From Guyanagaster necrorhizus (Eukaryota; Basidiomycota; Agaricomycetes; Agaricales; Physalacriaceae), in assembly GCF_019112545.1 (NCBI RefSeq), contig NW_025064889.1, positions 80,912 through 144,911 on the forward strand: 64,000 bases of DNA, written 5' to 3'. The translations under genes were made by a program, and so were the position numbers. Positions 42,649 to 54,372 of this stretch are shown piece by piece. Numbering within the stretch: position 1 is the stretch's first letter; each line of letters opens with the position of its first letter. Under the pieces are notes generated by a model. It searched no databases. It was not told the origin of the DNA and worked only from the letters and a program-made list of their open reading frames with translations.

Positions 42649-43870
42649 TTACGCCGTCTTGATCTCGACAGCCTGAATCCATGCCAACATATCCCGATTT
42701 ACCTCATCTTTGGCCTCTATCTGCACCCAATGACCTGCATCGTAGACATGGGCAGTCGTATCCTCGCAATTGTTTTTTGTGCCCGCCAGGTTCATGCTGG
42801 AAAAGCAGACATAGTCCTTCGAAGCCCCACCAAAGAAAACAGGCTTGGTCACTTTCATGATCTTGGGAGGATTTGCTTCAAAAATAAGTAAGCACAGAGG
42901 ACCAAGGAGGAACTCTGATTTGTTCACCTTTGGAGTCATCTGCCATGATGCTAGTGCGCACGACCTTATAGTAACAGAGCGGACCTGCGATACCACCCTT
43001 GCGTAGTTCCCCCTTCTGGATACGCTGATCCTGTATCGAATGGTCAACACTTGTTCGCACTCGATGCAGTGAAATAGGCCTACCTCTTCGGTCAAGTACA
43101 GACCAACCGCAGTCGTCCGGTTGCTCTCTACCCATGACCTTAGCCCTCCAATAGGCTGCATATAGTCCTTCCAGAGATCGTGATCCGCACAGTACAGAAG
43201 GCTATACATTGACTCAAGGTTCTTGTCAATCTTTACGTCCGCGCCGTCTTCAGCAAAGAAATCCCAGTACCCAATCAACTCGGTGCCGATCATTGACTTC
43301 ATCTATCGTCCAATCAGTTAGAAAAAAAATTAGATCATCGAACGCAGCGTACCAGCTGCATCGCTGCTTCATATGACAAGGGATGGTTAGCTGGGTAGTA
43401 CCCAGCAGCTAGAAACCCGTATGCCAAGCATCGATCGGGATAATAATCCGCTAGACGGCTGGTTACAACGCAACCCCTAGATAAATTTCTGTGTAAATAG
43501 ACCAGTGGAGATCAATGGGATGATGGACAAGCGTGTACCAATCATGCCCAATAGCGATGACACGCATGATCTTCTCCGCATCCAGGATCTCGAGGATATC
43601 CTGGGCCAGCAATCTGTGCCTGTACTGCATAGGATCGACAGGTTTGGACGTTCCTCCATATCCCAGCATGTCTGGGACGATGAGCGGGTAGCCATTCTCT
43701 TTGAAGAAGGCTACCTGATGCTTCCAGTCGTATGAGGTGCTTGGGAAGCCATGAAGGAAGAGCAAGACAGGCTTAGAGGCATCCCCCGCCGAGAACAGGT
43801 AGTGGTAAGTAAAACCTCGAGAGGTGATGAAGTCTTTGTAGAGGGATTGATCCATAGGTGTGGACACCAT
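42649..43870 (-). CDS. alpha/beta-hydrolase, epoxide-hydrolase-like
   Basis: Exons 43870-43539, 43476-43353, 43302-43084, 43030-42928 and 42875-42649 give 334 aa. MDQSLYKDFITSRGFTYHY precedes the oxyanion motif LLFLHGFPSTSYDW; splicing restores AIGHDWGCVVTSRLADYYP, placing the nucleophile Asp in GHDWG; DAGHWVQIEAKDEVN supplies the base His. This is the soluble epoxide-hydrolase layout, with its length close to the family norm. It opens epoxides to diols, commonly for detoxification or secondary metabolism; the substrate is unknown. Start: ATG 43870, with a second in-frame Met five codons on. The 3' part exists as an inverted relic at 24372-24706. Confidence 0.85.
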
Positions 43871-45239
43871 TGCAACAAGGATAGGCTCTTTAATATGGAT
43901 GACTTACGCAGCATGCCTAGGTCATCGGGTCCGAAGTAGGTGGCGCCTAACACATGAGCTTTATTTATCTTACGAGTGGCGATGATGGCTTGATGTCGCC
44001 TTACAGAAGGAATTGAAGGAGGTGCAGTAACGAATCTCCGGGCCAGCTTACTCCAAGCTTGCCCAACTCGCCTCTGCCCTTGCTCCAGCATCCGGTGCTA
44101 GTTTTCTGACTGACCATATCAAAAAGACACGAAAGCGAGAACTGAGCATAGGTATTCCCAGATGGTTGTAAGTAGGCTTCCTTCAAGTTGTTACCAGCAC
44201 AAGGTCCCAATCAGTAGCAGGATGACACGGTACCGGAAGGCAACGAAAGGAAAAAGCTCGAACACATAATTAACGACGAACTGTGTATCCGTAATATTGC
44301 CATCGCGATGTATCCACTATCCTGATGTATCATCCCGAAGATACAAAGAGTAGGAAGCCTAAAGGGGCGAGACGCAGTATGAAAAACTGCGATCATAACC
44401 TCTGTAGATCATTCGGGACCGGCCTAATCATTTGCTGTCGCAATGCACAAAATGCGAGGTTCGTTCTTATATAATATCAGACCGACAATAACCGTGGTGC
44501 AAATATCACGTACTGCAGATTCACAGCGTAGTCGTCGGTATCTTCGGTTGCCAGGTAAGGGAGTATTGTTCTCCTCCTTGGTTTTTCTTGTTACATTACA
44601 TTGCTTCTATGGGCATGCAGAAAACGATAATGACCCTGGCCTGTTTCCGAGGGTTCCCTGCTGGCGCTGGAGATTCATACCGCTTATCTCATCAGGGAGA
44701 CAGGCACGCGAGTATGAGAGGGGCAAGGCAATGCCAAGGTGGTAGCCGTATAACCATGAAACCACGAAGTGACGAAGCATGAATAATGAAAGCATGGAAT
44801 GGACTGAGCTGGTGGAGGGTGAGTCGAGATTATTTTATACACTCTGCGGGTCTTTTTTAACAACGAAAAAGGTGAGAAGCATCAGATTGCACGCCGACGG
44901 GTAAGGGCTCCGCCAGACATGATTTGATTTAGAGGCCCAGGGGTATGAGTTAGAAATACGTTGTCTACATGAGGATGAAGAATAAAAAGTACTTTTGTAG
45001 CGAAATGAAACCCAATCTGAATATCACCTATGACACGACGCTAGGAAACAGTCGGCTGCGTTCCGTCTCCGTTAGGCACATCGTGGGTTCGGAATTTTAC
45101 TTCTAGTCTCTCAGTGTGGGCAGTCTGAGATAGAGAACAACGTCGAGCCTTGTTAGCTTCGTATACATCGTTTAGATCCGTAACCACCTCGAGACGGCGG
45201 AGGCGGATCCTGACTGCTCAGGACAGTGGAAACCTCGAT
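43871..45239. other. intergenic
   Basis: Reverse-strand frames just upstream of the epoxide hydrolase (43711-44091) and plus-strand frames at 44443-44782 carry no motif. No RNA gene or repeat recognised. Confidence 0.35.
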
Positions 45240-47090
45240 CTACGCTTCTTGACCGAGGACGCTACAGGTCAACATCGCGACATCTGAGATATCATCGACA
45301 AACTGCGGGACATCCTCTGATGGTAAACGGGGATAATCATCATGCAATATCAGATGTATCGTTTTGCCTTTATAGATGGTATCATGGGCGACTGCGAAGT
45401 GGGATTGGAGGTGGTATATTGGTGCGAAATCTGAGCGCTCAACATGAGGAACGCTCGGGTTTGCTTCCAAGCGCAGGCACTGGTCTTCAAGAAAATCTCT
45501 GGCGTACGGCAAGGCGCTCGCTTCATCATTGTACTCCCTCGGAAGATTTGCGAGATGTGGAGCATGCATATAATCGGTCGATAGAAACAAAGTACGGATG
45601 TCAGACCCACCCAGGGGAGTGTGAGAAGATGTTCTTGTAACTCGAAATCTGAAGGCGTAGATGGGCAACCTTTCCGGAGGCGGGGACAGAAGAGAAAAGC
45701 GCATGCTCCCCAATCCACCAAATGAACTCTAGGTCATGGAGGAAGTTGTGGGCTTGTGTGGGCAGAAGGGGTCTGGTCTTCGAGTGCGGAAGAATTATCC
45801 TCTGTTCCTTCGACAGAGTCCGTCGTGCTTTCGGCCTCAGGCTCACCAAATATGAGATTATGATCTGTATGCGGGTTAAGGATACGCTGCTTCTGTGGAA
45901 GAAACAAATAACCTTGTGTTTGAATTTCAACCGGCATAAACATGGCAATACTGCTATTGATGTCAGACAAACCATCAACCTGCTGTTTTCCTATCCCCAA
46001 GGCCTTGATCAGGAAGATATTTTTTTGCGTATTCCATATCCGTTATTTTGGTAATGTTCGAACCCCCTATCCAAATTAGATTCCCACCGCTGAGATCCCG
46101 GTGCACCCACCCACCCTTGTATATCCACTCGAGCCTTGGCGGGGTCCTTGAGTATAAATGCGGCATCAAAGGCAACCAGGGACAGGGCCGTACCTCTTGT
46201 GTCACTACCAGTGCCCGTAGTACGATGCCAGGGTGCCTACTTCCTTGCACACGATCCGACAGTGTTTCTTGTCATCATATAGACACCCTGGACCCGCTCC
46301 TGCCTTTGCAGGTCTTCCATTAGGCAGACCCTCCGGTGTCGCAATAGTGGAGCCCGTTACCTCTTCATCAGAAGGATCTGGAGATGCACCGGGGCTGAAT
46401 AAGAACGTTCGGAAATGGCCAGGAAGTGGCTTCCTCATGAAAGAGCTGGTATTATCGACCGTGTCCAATCTCGATAAAGTACTGTTTGAAGTCCTCCTTG
46501 TCTGTTTGTGTGTCCTGGATATTTTCGAAAAGTGATTGTTGAATTTCGCCCTCGGTCATGGCGTCATAGGGTATCCAGACGTCCTTCAGAGCATAATACT
46601 TATCCTCTGGATCGTCGATAGACCTTGCCCGCCGACGAGGTAATCGTACTGGATCGCATATTGGGTATTATCCCCGGAAGGTTCTTGCACAGGTACGGCA
46701 ACGCGTCTGACGGTCGGATCAAACCCGAGATCTTGTAGAGAGGCAAAGACAAGAGATACAATATAGTGTATGAGGGGCCATGGGTTCTGAGTGACGGTGA
46801 GCACTGAACATATCTAATAATCTGCGCGTAAGACTTACGAACCGGAAGAAAATTGAAAGCTTGCGTGGCGAGGACATGGGAAAGGCGGATTCCAAGGGTA
46901 AGGAGCGTTTTCGTAGACCTCTGGGCGAATCTCGAGACACCCACAATTTCTGTCGATACGGAGCTCCGCTTCGTCCACGAAGATGGGCCGCCGGTGCCAT
47001 CTCTGTCCCAGCGCTGATCTTCGGCCGAGGCTGATTCATGAGAGACATCGGCGTCGGTGGATCATCTTTATTTTCATCTTCATCCTGCAT
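45240..47090 (-). CDS. FunK1-like fungal protein kinase (exon structure unresolved, possibly broken)
   Basis: On the reverse strand the order is: SWTKRSSVSTEIVGVSRFAQ (about 46950), FDPTVRRVAVPVQEPSGDN, KDVWIPYDAMTEGEIQQ (about 46570), the catalytic loop GGWVHRDLSGGNLIW (46090-46110), KITDMEYAKKYLP in place of DFG, SSIAMFMPVEIQTQGYLFLP, FLHDLEFIWWIGEHALF (45720) and a C-terminal region ending SVLGQEA at 45240. These are hallmarks of the FunK1 superfamily. Between LPDQGLGDR and SIAMFMPVE the frame changes with no plausible intron (only about 26 nt lie between candidate GT and AG), so a frameshift is likely there. The N-terminal exons are not resolved. Catalytic His-Arg-Asp is present. Confidence 0.6.
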
Positions 47091-47692
47091 CCCCAGGTGA
47101 GATCATTCAACCCTAACTGCTAATCCTAGGCATTGAGGCTCTGCCTCTTTTCTCATACAAAGGCTCATTCAAACAGTTTCTGGCCTCACCACATCTAACC
47201 AAATCCCATGTAATATTACTGCACCATCATGTGTACAAGTCGCTAGTGAGTTTTCTGTCACCCTCCCACCTCTCTCTTGTATTACTACATAGCCGTTTCA
47301 CATGTCACAATCAGATTGAGGGCGGTTTTAAGGCCCTCGTCGTAGCCAGTCATGTCCTATTCCTCGAGCAAGCAGCAGATCTTGTGTCAGTGTCACTATC
47401 ACGCAAGCATCACATGATAGTCATGCAAATGTGACCTTATTGTCTACCTAGCCCAAGGCCAGCGCCTTATCTCCTTCCCGGCTTCGTCCAGTTTTCTTTG
47501 GTTGATTGGTCTCTACCCCTTACGATCTAGGCTGCAGCTTCGTATGGATCCCGAAAGGAATACAAAGGCGCTTGGTTACTTTAGGCGTCCCCTTCGTGTG
47601 ACCAAGGTAATCGGATCCTTGTCGTTGGTCCTAATGTGGTGAACAATGGTTGTTCTGTCCTTTGCGGTCTCTATAAGAGAAGCCTTTTCTTG
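47091..47692. other. divergent intergenic region
   Basis: Lies between the leftward kinase and the rightward F-box gene, so it presumably carries both promoters. No open frame of note. Confidence 0.4.
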
Positions 47693-49071
47693 ATGATGGC
47701 TCTTCACCCCCGTCCTTCTCAGCTCGTTGCATATATGAACGGCGACAATCTGAGTTTCCCAGCAGAGATTCTCTACAAAATTGTCGATGCCGTCGCAGAG
47801 AAGCACAATGCCTATTCTATCCTCTGCGCCATCGCCCAAGTATCCCATGTTATGCTACCACATGCCAGGAAACATATCTACGAAACAATCGACCTCAGTA
47901 TCGAAGAGACGGATACGATCGCTCGGTTGAGCCAGAGTTATGCTGCAAATCCTACCTTGCTGGCAGAGATTCCCAAAACGTTAAACATTTTCAGCGATTT
48001 TGGTCGAAGCACACTGCTTGACTCACCCCTCCTCGGTACAATCATCTCCCATATGCAGAATCTCCGCACGTTATCATTGACAGGTTGCAATGTGGAGGGA
48101 AAACCCTTCATCGACGTGTTCGCTGCCCCGTCAATGGGAAGTATCACCAGTCTCGAGATCAGGGACGTTCAGCTGACATTCCACGAATTCTCCATCTTCC
48201 TCAGCTCTCCTCGTTTGACCTATCTCAGACTTGCGCAGCTCATCATTGTAGAATACGAATCTTCACCGGATGGTGAAGATGGGATAGACTTTTCTTCCCC
48301 CATATGCGGTCTTCCTCAGCCGCGGTCGGCTTTGAAACGCCCTGTACAGGACCTACGGTTGGACATAATCACAACATCCGATGCGGTGGTTATGGACTTG
48401 ATCGCGACCTCGCGGTATCCTATCATCCTCCAGAATTCCTTGGTTAATGTTAGTTTCAGTAGCGAGTACGCCCTCGGTAAACATGTATACCGTTTCCAGC
48501 GGTTTCTAGACTGCAATGCCGTGAAATCCGCGCAAAGGATACATCTCGGTGACCCCGACATGGATTTTTTCACCGAACAAGGTAAGCCGTTCGGTACACA
48601 AGGGTCCATGATGCTCATCCCTTTCTTCCAGACAGCAGTGAATTTCCTCCACTGAGATTTGATACTTTCGAAGCTGTCGAATTGCGCGTCGGTGTCTGTG
48701 AGGACTGGAACCCCGTACCCGAGTTCCAGTGGTGGGCCAAGTCTTTGAGGGTCGCTCGTTTCCGCTCTCCACTCAAGGAGTTGCATTTGATGATCACCTT
48801 TAATTACACTGACCGCGTCAACGTCAATGAACTCCCAGACGTGTCAATGCATGATTGGCGCAATCTTGATGGCGCTCTCTGCGGCAGGAACCTGTCGCTG
48901 AAGTATCTGACTATCAGTATTGTGAATCCGAAGTTTTGGAATGCGCGGGAAAAAGTAGCCGTGGAACGTTGGTTCTTCACTTGCCTTCCGAAAACATACG
49001 AGAAATATTTCGCGGAGGGGTCGGAGAAAATTGCTACTCTAGATATTGTTTCTGAAGGCAAAGAGGCTTAA
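47693..49071 (+). CDS. F-box/LRR-like protein
   Basis: Exon 1 47693-48581 and exon 2 48632-49071 give 442 aa, joined by a 50-nt intron whose splice yields EQDSSEFPPLRFDTFEAV. After MMALHPRPSQ, residues 21-60 (LSFPAEILYKIVDAVAEK..LCAIAQVSHVMLPHARKHIY) form an F-box-like module; the rest alternates LRTLSLTGCN, ITSLEIRDVQ and LTYLRLAQL in the manner of irregular leucine-rich repeats. Such mushroom proteins are numerous and are presumed SCF substrate receptors, usually with unknown targets. Both frames are intact. Two ATGs are adjacent at 47693 and 47696. Confidence 0.75.
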
Positions 49072-50068
49072 GACTATTATGACCACAGGACTTCTAGTCA
49101 AGCACCCGGATAATACTATGTATTGCGGCCATATACATATAAAGTAAAATATATAGGTTTTATCCGCAGTTATTCGAGTTTTGAGCGAACCAGATGCCGA
49201 TATTTCACGCTGAGAAGTCACGAGGACCACTGAGGTGCGATTTCTTTGTAGTTGAAACAAGACGCGAATACAAACCTGGCGACCCTGCAGAACGCCTTGG
49301 AGTGCCATTGAATGCTTACTATGACCAAGTAATGACTAAATAATGAACTATCAGGATCCAGGACGATTATCTCCGGATCTCTACCGGGTTCTCCAGCGTA
49401 AACAGGTGAGGTATTTTGAATTCGTACTTAATCTTTGATTCTTTATCCTTGGGCCCCTGAAACTCATCCATGTCTCCCTTTAGACCCAGTCCTCCTATAT
49501 TTGCATTCCTCTCTCAAACACTGACTTCTATGTTTACTTTTTTCGGCAGCTTCTCCTCAGGTCTCCCTCAGGTGGGGAGACGATAATTCAGAAGGTCCAC
49601 GGACACATCAAGGCAGGAGAATTCACCGAAGCAGAAAAGATTCTCCTCGGTCAGAAGTAAAGTTATGAGTCTGCACCTTCCATTCTAGGGGAGATGGGAA
49701 GCATCATCAAAGAAACGACAAGGGAATTTTACACGCTAATGGTTCGGGGACCTCTACCGTTCTCAGAAATAATGGGCCAAAGCGAAGCAATACTATCAAG
49801 AGTCTCGAGCTTTTCAAACAATGAGAGGCAGTTGAAGACTTTGATGACGAGAATTTGAAGGTGAGGATTTATTTTCACTAAATGGAATCTGAGGTTGATC
49901 CGCCTTAGAAAGAGACAGTCGACGCGAAGAACATGAAGGGCTGCTCCGACCGAGCTACGAAGGAATAATAGCGTTGCTTATGCCAGTTTATTCTCATTAC
50001 TGCTCTGTACTCGTAGCCTCAATGTCAACCCGTAAAAAGGTGGATCGATGCTAAATCCCGTGCCACAT
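49072..50068. other. intergenic with short plus-strand coding-like stretch
   Basis: Around 49548-49659 the plus strand reads QLLLRSPSGGETIIQKVHGH..FTEAEKILLGQK then stop. It looks like an exon fragment but cannot be tied to a start or family. The remainder is AT-rich. Confidence 0.3.
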
Positions 50069-51200
50069 CTAGAAAGAAGAGACATTCCACCAAGTTGAGT
50101 CGACACCCATAGTGATGTACCCAATGATACCGTTTGCGTAATCCTCTCCATCCATAGGGATGACCGCCAACTCGGGAGACCACCCATTGACAGTCTCCTG
50201 GGAGTAGATGGAATCGATGGCGTTGGTGGTCCTCTCGATCTCTGTGTGCGACACATATGGCTCGTACGACATCAAATACTCCGTGATATCATCTGCAATG
50301 AAGAATTGACCCGTGTTAGCTGTAGTACCAGTCAAGACGGTCCCGTTGGGCTTAAGGACCCAATTCTGGTGTACCTAGAAGAGAGGAAGGCGCATCGTTA
50401 GACTGCATTTCTATATTGGAAAAACAAAATTTATATACTTGAGCGTCTGGAGAAAATAGAATTATCAACTTACATGAGGCGGTAGTAAGGAAGGAAAAGG
50501 AGGCGTACGTATATGCACAGTTCTGTCGACATAGAATCCAGGGACAATCGTCTTCATCTCCATCACACCATTGGCATCGGTGGGCCACATCCCTCGGAGA
50601 AAGGTGGTATTATCAGTGTGAATATCGAAATTATCATCAATGGTAACGTTAAGCTCCTGTAACAGCTGTTCGAAGGGTGTGTTGGGGTCACGTCCGATGA
50701 AGGAGGAATACGATCCGGTAGCGTTACAGTGCCAAAGATCGACGAGCACATTGCGCATAGGCTCGCAGGTATTGATGTCGATGACGCCAACATCCTAAGC
50801 ACAGATTAGCCAGCGGTACGCGTAAGATCTCGACTGTCGGACGAACCAAGATCAAGGGAATGCCAGCCTGGCCCTCGGTCATATCCTGACGCAAGGTCTG
50901 GGATTTAGTCCAAATGTATGGACCAGTAGTTACCTCCGGGGTGAGGATGCAAGTATCATTTTGAATGGTAGGGTAGTAGGGAGATTCAGTCGTGATCGTG
51001 ACGGATGAGTACGAACCGCTCCGTTTGGTCAAAGCCTCGGCGCGTTTTTCGATCCGTCGCCGTTGCATCTCGCCGACATGGCGTGCACACTTGGCCGAAG
51101 CGAGGTCGCGGCTAGCCAACTCCTCCTCGGAACGCTTCTGAGGCGCGTGAGCGACGGAGAGCAAGGCAGAAGCGAGGACAGTGAGAATGGTGACCTTCAT
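50069..51200 (-). CDS. secreted intradiol ring-cleavage dioxygenase-like protein
   Basis: Exons 51200-50847, 50794-50509, 50446-50439 (8 nt) and 50374-50069 give 317 aa. A signal peptide (MKVTILTVLASALLSVAHA) is followed by CILTPEVTTGPYIW, DLWHCNATGSYSSF and GFYVDRTVHIHAQVHQNWVL. The non-haem iron site of this family uses two Tyr and two His; the Tyr of NATGSYS and GFYVDRT and both His of HIH are present, but only if the 8-nt microexon ACGCTCAA is included. Reading straight on to the stronger GTAAGT donor gives HIRTPP, without the second His. An AT-rich TTATTTAAAC lies about 55 bp upstream of the start. Likely extracellular oxidation of catechol-type aromatics; substrate unknown. Confidence 0.85.
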
Positions 51201-53489
51201 GTTCGCGAGGGGGAGGACGACGGGATGAGAAAACTATTGAGAGGAATTTACGCGTTTAAATAAGCCAACGGAGCTTGCTGCGAGAAAACAACAAAGAACA
51301 TTCCAGTGCGTGCTTTCGGCCTTGAAAAATCTTGGCCAGACAGGCTCAGTGCGAAGAATTCTCCATCGTAAGCAGGGTGAAGACATACCGCATGGGGGCT
51401 GAAACTTGTTAGTGATGGTCAATCAGGTTTCTAGCCAATGAGAAGGCGGACAATTGCAAATCCACCTCCAGGAATGAGCGGGAATTTTCTTTAAATCATA
51501 ATATGGGGACAGAAACGAGCTCGAATATGCGAGCAGGCGGGAGCGCAGCGATGATTTTCTCCATCTGATCGTAATGACCGCTCAAACCCTGGTCTTGCCA
51601 AGTTTTTCCGCGTCGAAGAGCGGGAGCCGTGACGACGTTCACTCATTGAACAAAGAATGGAGGTCGGGCTCAAGTGAACTAGGCAGAAACTGGTAGAAAA
51701 AAACATTGTTAATGAGAGAAAGTACATTACGATCAATAAAGGCTGGGATTCACGTTGATTTTTCGGCGACTTAGTACTGGAGGCACCTCCGGGACTATTA
51801 GTGTCGCAAGCCCACACCTTTACCTTCCTGCATTGCGAGGATTGAGTTGCGTAAGCAAGCCGGTCGGTCGTTTTAACATACACGACTTTTGATGGCATGG
51901 CGGGTCGGAGGGGCTGTGTGAGGTTTCGAACTTTTCATGGCACTGACAGTTAATTGCCGTTTGGGTTCTCATATAGATCTACTTAGGTGTTTGTTCATTT
52001 CCGAGGGGATTTCGCAGCATATAATCTGGTGTATTTCGTAGTTAGCCCCCATATCACGTTTGCCCAAGATGTAACCTACCTTCAAATTGGCTACTCACTT
52101 CGCTTGAGTACGGCCAGGGCATATGCTAGGGAATACTTGGGAATTTAGCGGGAAAAGGTTCTTTGAGCCTTGAGAAGAGCGTATATTATTCGTGGGTAAA
52201 GAGAACGCTTGTGCAGGTGTTAACAGAGACTTTTCGGAATGGCTTGTCATGAGAGAAGGGAAACGGGTAGACGGGTGGCGATCCGGATGTCGGCGATAGC
52301 CGAAGGCCAAATATGGGCGCCGCTTAAAACGGTCCAGGTCGCCATTTTTTTTCTTGAACTTGAAATGTCCTATAGAATCATTTGAGTGGCTCTCAATTTC
52401 TGATGCTATTCCTCGATTTCGCGTTAATATCGTCACCCTCCCTGGACGGTCAAATTTTCACCCGGAATATCCTTAACAAGGCCATGAGAGCTTGCCGAAC
52501 GATGAAGTGCCAAATCGGACTTAGGTAAGGCGGGTGAGGATGGAACCATGTGTGCATCATACGTGAACCCGAGGGGTCGTGGTGAGAAAACCTGCCCTTA
52601 CCCGCGAAGGACTGCTGACGAAAAGATGATAGATGTCTCAACTTGTCGAGCTGCTTCATGGCCTCGTGATCTGATTCCAGAGCATCAACGTTTCAGTTAA
52701 TGATATGTACCGAGAAGAAAATATCAGAAAACGGCAAACCAATATATTCTTATATGCATCTCTCCGATTCGTATCTGCATTTTCGCTGAGGTGTGTTCCT
52801 TCTCTGAATGACTTTCCACATAGGTGTATCCCGTTTACCAGCGATTATCGGTAGGCTGGGAATACGGTGGCATTTACACAGCAGCAATATCAAGCCCATG
52901 ACAGATTCATGATTCAAATTTACCACTGTTGTTACCAGAGAGCTTGTGGAATGCAAGGGGTAGACATGGAAGTGTTTCTTCTATTCCTGCCGCCCAGTTA
53001 TTTCAGTTAAGGAACCTCGTTCTGGGGACCTTCGATCCCTGGCACACCTATACCGAAACTTTCGCATCTCCTTCGTTTGATATTCAACGGGCACTATCAA
53101 CCGATCGGATGTGCAGAAACGTTCTCATCCAGTTCCACGTTGGTTGAGAACGGGTCCGGGACCAGTTGCTCCTGCCAATTCACGGGTGATGGTCGGTATC
53201 GGTTGAACGAAGTCGCCATCAGCAGCATGGCTTCTTGTTTGGACGGATCAATGCCGTTAAATGTTTGCTTGCTTGCTTGTTGACCTTGTGCTACGTCTCC
53301 GTCTCTTTTCACTTTCTTCCATGCTTGTTACCATATTTTATTACCTTTGGAACTCTCTCGCTATACATTTTATAATTTCATTTCCCCCCGCATTTTTCCG
53401 CGATTGGCTGATCGAGGCAATTTGGTAATATGCGGGGTTCGATCATGTGTCTCGGCAGCGGCTGCCGGTGATTCAGTAAGTATACGACG
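51201..53489. other. 2.3 kb without a firmly supported gene
   Basis: The best candidate is a reverse frame 51898-51491 (135 codons, MPSKVVYVKTTDRLAYATQS), with a plausible soluble start but a weak second half. Others (52095-52436, 52450-52659) have no motif. No repeat or RNA gene recognised. Confidence 0.3.
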
Positions 53490-54372
53490 ATGCAGATGCA
53501 CCTTTCCTTCTGGTTTCAACCACCACTGCCACCACTGCCACTTCCTGGCAGTCGCCTTCATTGTCATCTTTATCGTCGTTGTCGCCCCTCGTTCCCATCG
53601 TTCTTGACGATGGTGAGTCTACCTTGGAGCTCACTTACGACACCCCCGACACTGACTGGTTTACCTGTTTCCTCCGCGGCCAAGCCCACCCAGGTCCAGG
53701 CTCGATCTTCTGATACGTTGCCGAGAGGGCCAGAGGGCCTCGACGCCCATAGCTTCCAGCACGAGAACGAGCAGGCGAATAAAATCATTCACATGCAGCA
53801 CAGAGAGGCACTGAGACTTGCTCTGGGAAGCATTCTCTCGCCTGTGCGCCTTTCTTTTTCTTTCGCCCAATTACCGTTTTCTCACGTTAGTTAATGGTAG
53901 AAACGCCGGTCGAACTCGCGCTCGACGTCTGGCACAGCGAGCCCTGCACATATGTACTACACGACCCATCCGCCACATTCGCCATACCCGCCACCACCGC
54001 CTCACTCGACTCCAGCACAATCCGAATCGACGAGCAACTATCTCCTTTCCCCGCAAGGGCACCTTATCTCCCACTCCCATACGCCTTCGCGTTTGTGCCA
54101 ATCGGTGGGTATCGCACACTGCTATTGGCTAAAGTTTAACAGTGCTATCTACTTAGGACTCGGCGACTGAGTACCCTTCGTCATCTCAGCCGTCGCCCCG
54201 CAGTAGCCCCGGCCCAGATTCCCCAGTTGCACCACCAAGTCCTGTAAGTACCGGTTCGCCAGCTATACATGCTCCGGCACCTGGAACGGGTACTCCAAAC
54301 AAGGCTAAGTTTATCGAGACGTTGCAGTCTAAGAGCGCGTGGGACGCGTTGATTCATGGTCCGTTTTCTTAA
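53490..54372 (+). pseudogene. uncharacterised basidiomycete protein, apparently frameshifted
   Basis: Fragments in order: QHENEQANKIIHMQHREAL (53760-53820), RTRARRLAQRALH (53915-53946), MYYTTHPPHSPYPPPPPH from ATG 53952, then after an intron (54106-54157) DSATEYPSSSQPSPRSSPG and the conserved end NKAKFIETLQSKSAWDALIH GPFS with TAA at 54370. I recall this C-terminus from many uncharacterised mushroom proteins. Between ALH and MYY the frame shifts by two bases (CACATATGTAC where CACATGTAC would keep frame), an AT duplication. It is either a lesion, or the gene starts at 53952 and the upstream matches are 5' remnants. No function known. Confidence 0.5.

Larger units (their letters stand above)
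40105..42985 (+). repeat. right arm of inverted segmental duplication
   Basis: Gene A (+), nucleotidyltransferase-like gene (+) and the 3' part of the epoxide-hydrolase gene (-), the mirror image of 24372-27077. The outer breakpoint falls within exon 4 of the epoxide hydrolase because the left arm begins there; the inner one is at the start of gene A. Confidence 0.75.

Noticed and set aside
24372..42985. Inverted arms as terminal repeats of a DNA transposon
   Set aside because: The arms consist of ordinary intron-bearing genes in matching order. No transposase, target-site duplication or short terminal repeats were seen; segmental duplication fits better.
43711..44091. 126-codon reverse frame upstream of the epoxide hydrolase
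   Set aside because: Overlaps the hydrolase's first exon in another frame; no motif and no needed targeting role.
50352..50588. 78-codon reverse frame in the dioxygenase
   Set aside because: Shadow across two introns; only its ACGCTCAA part is taken as coding, as a microexon in a different context.
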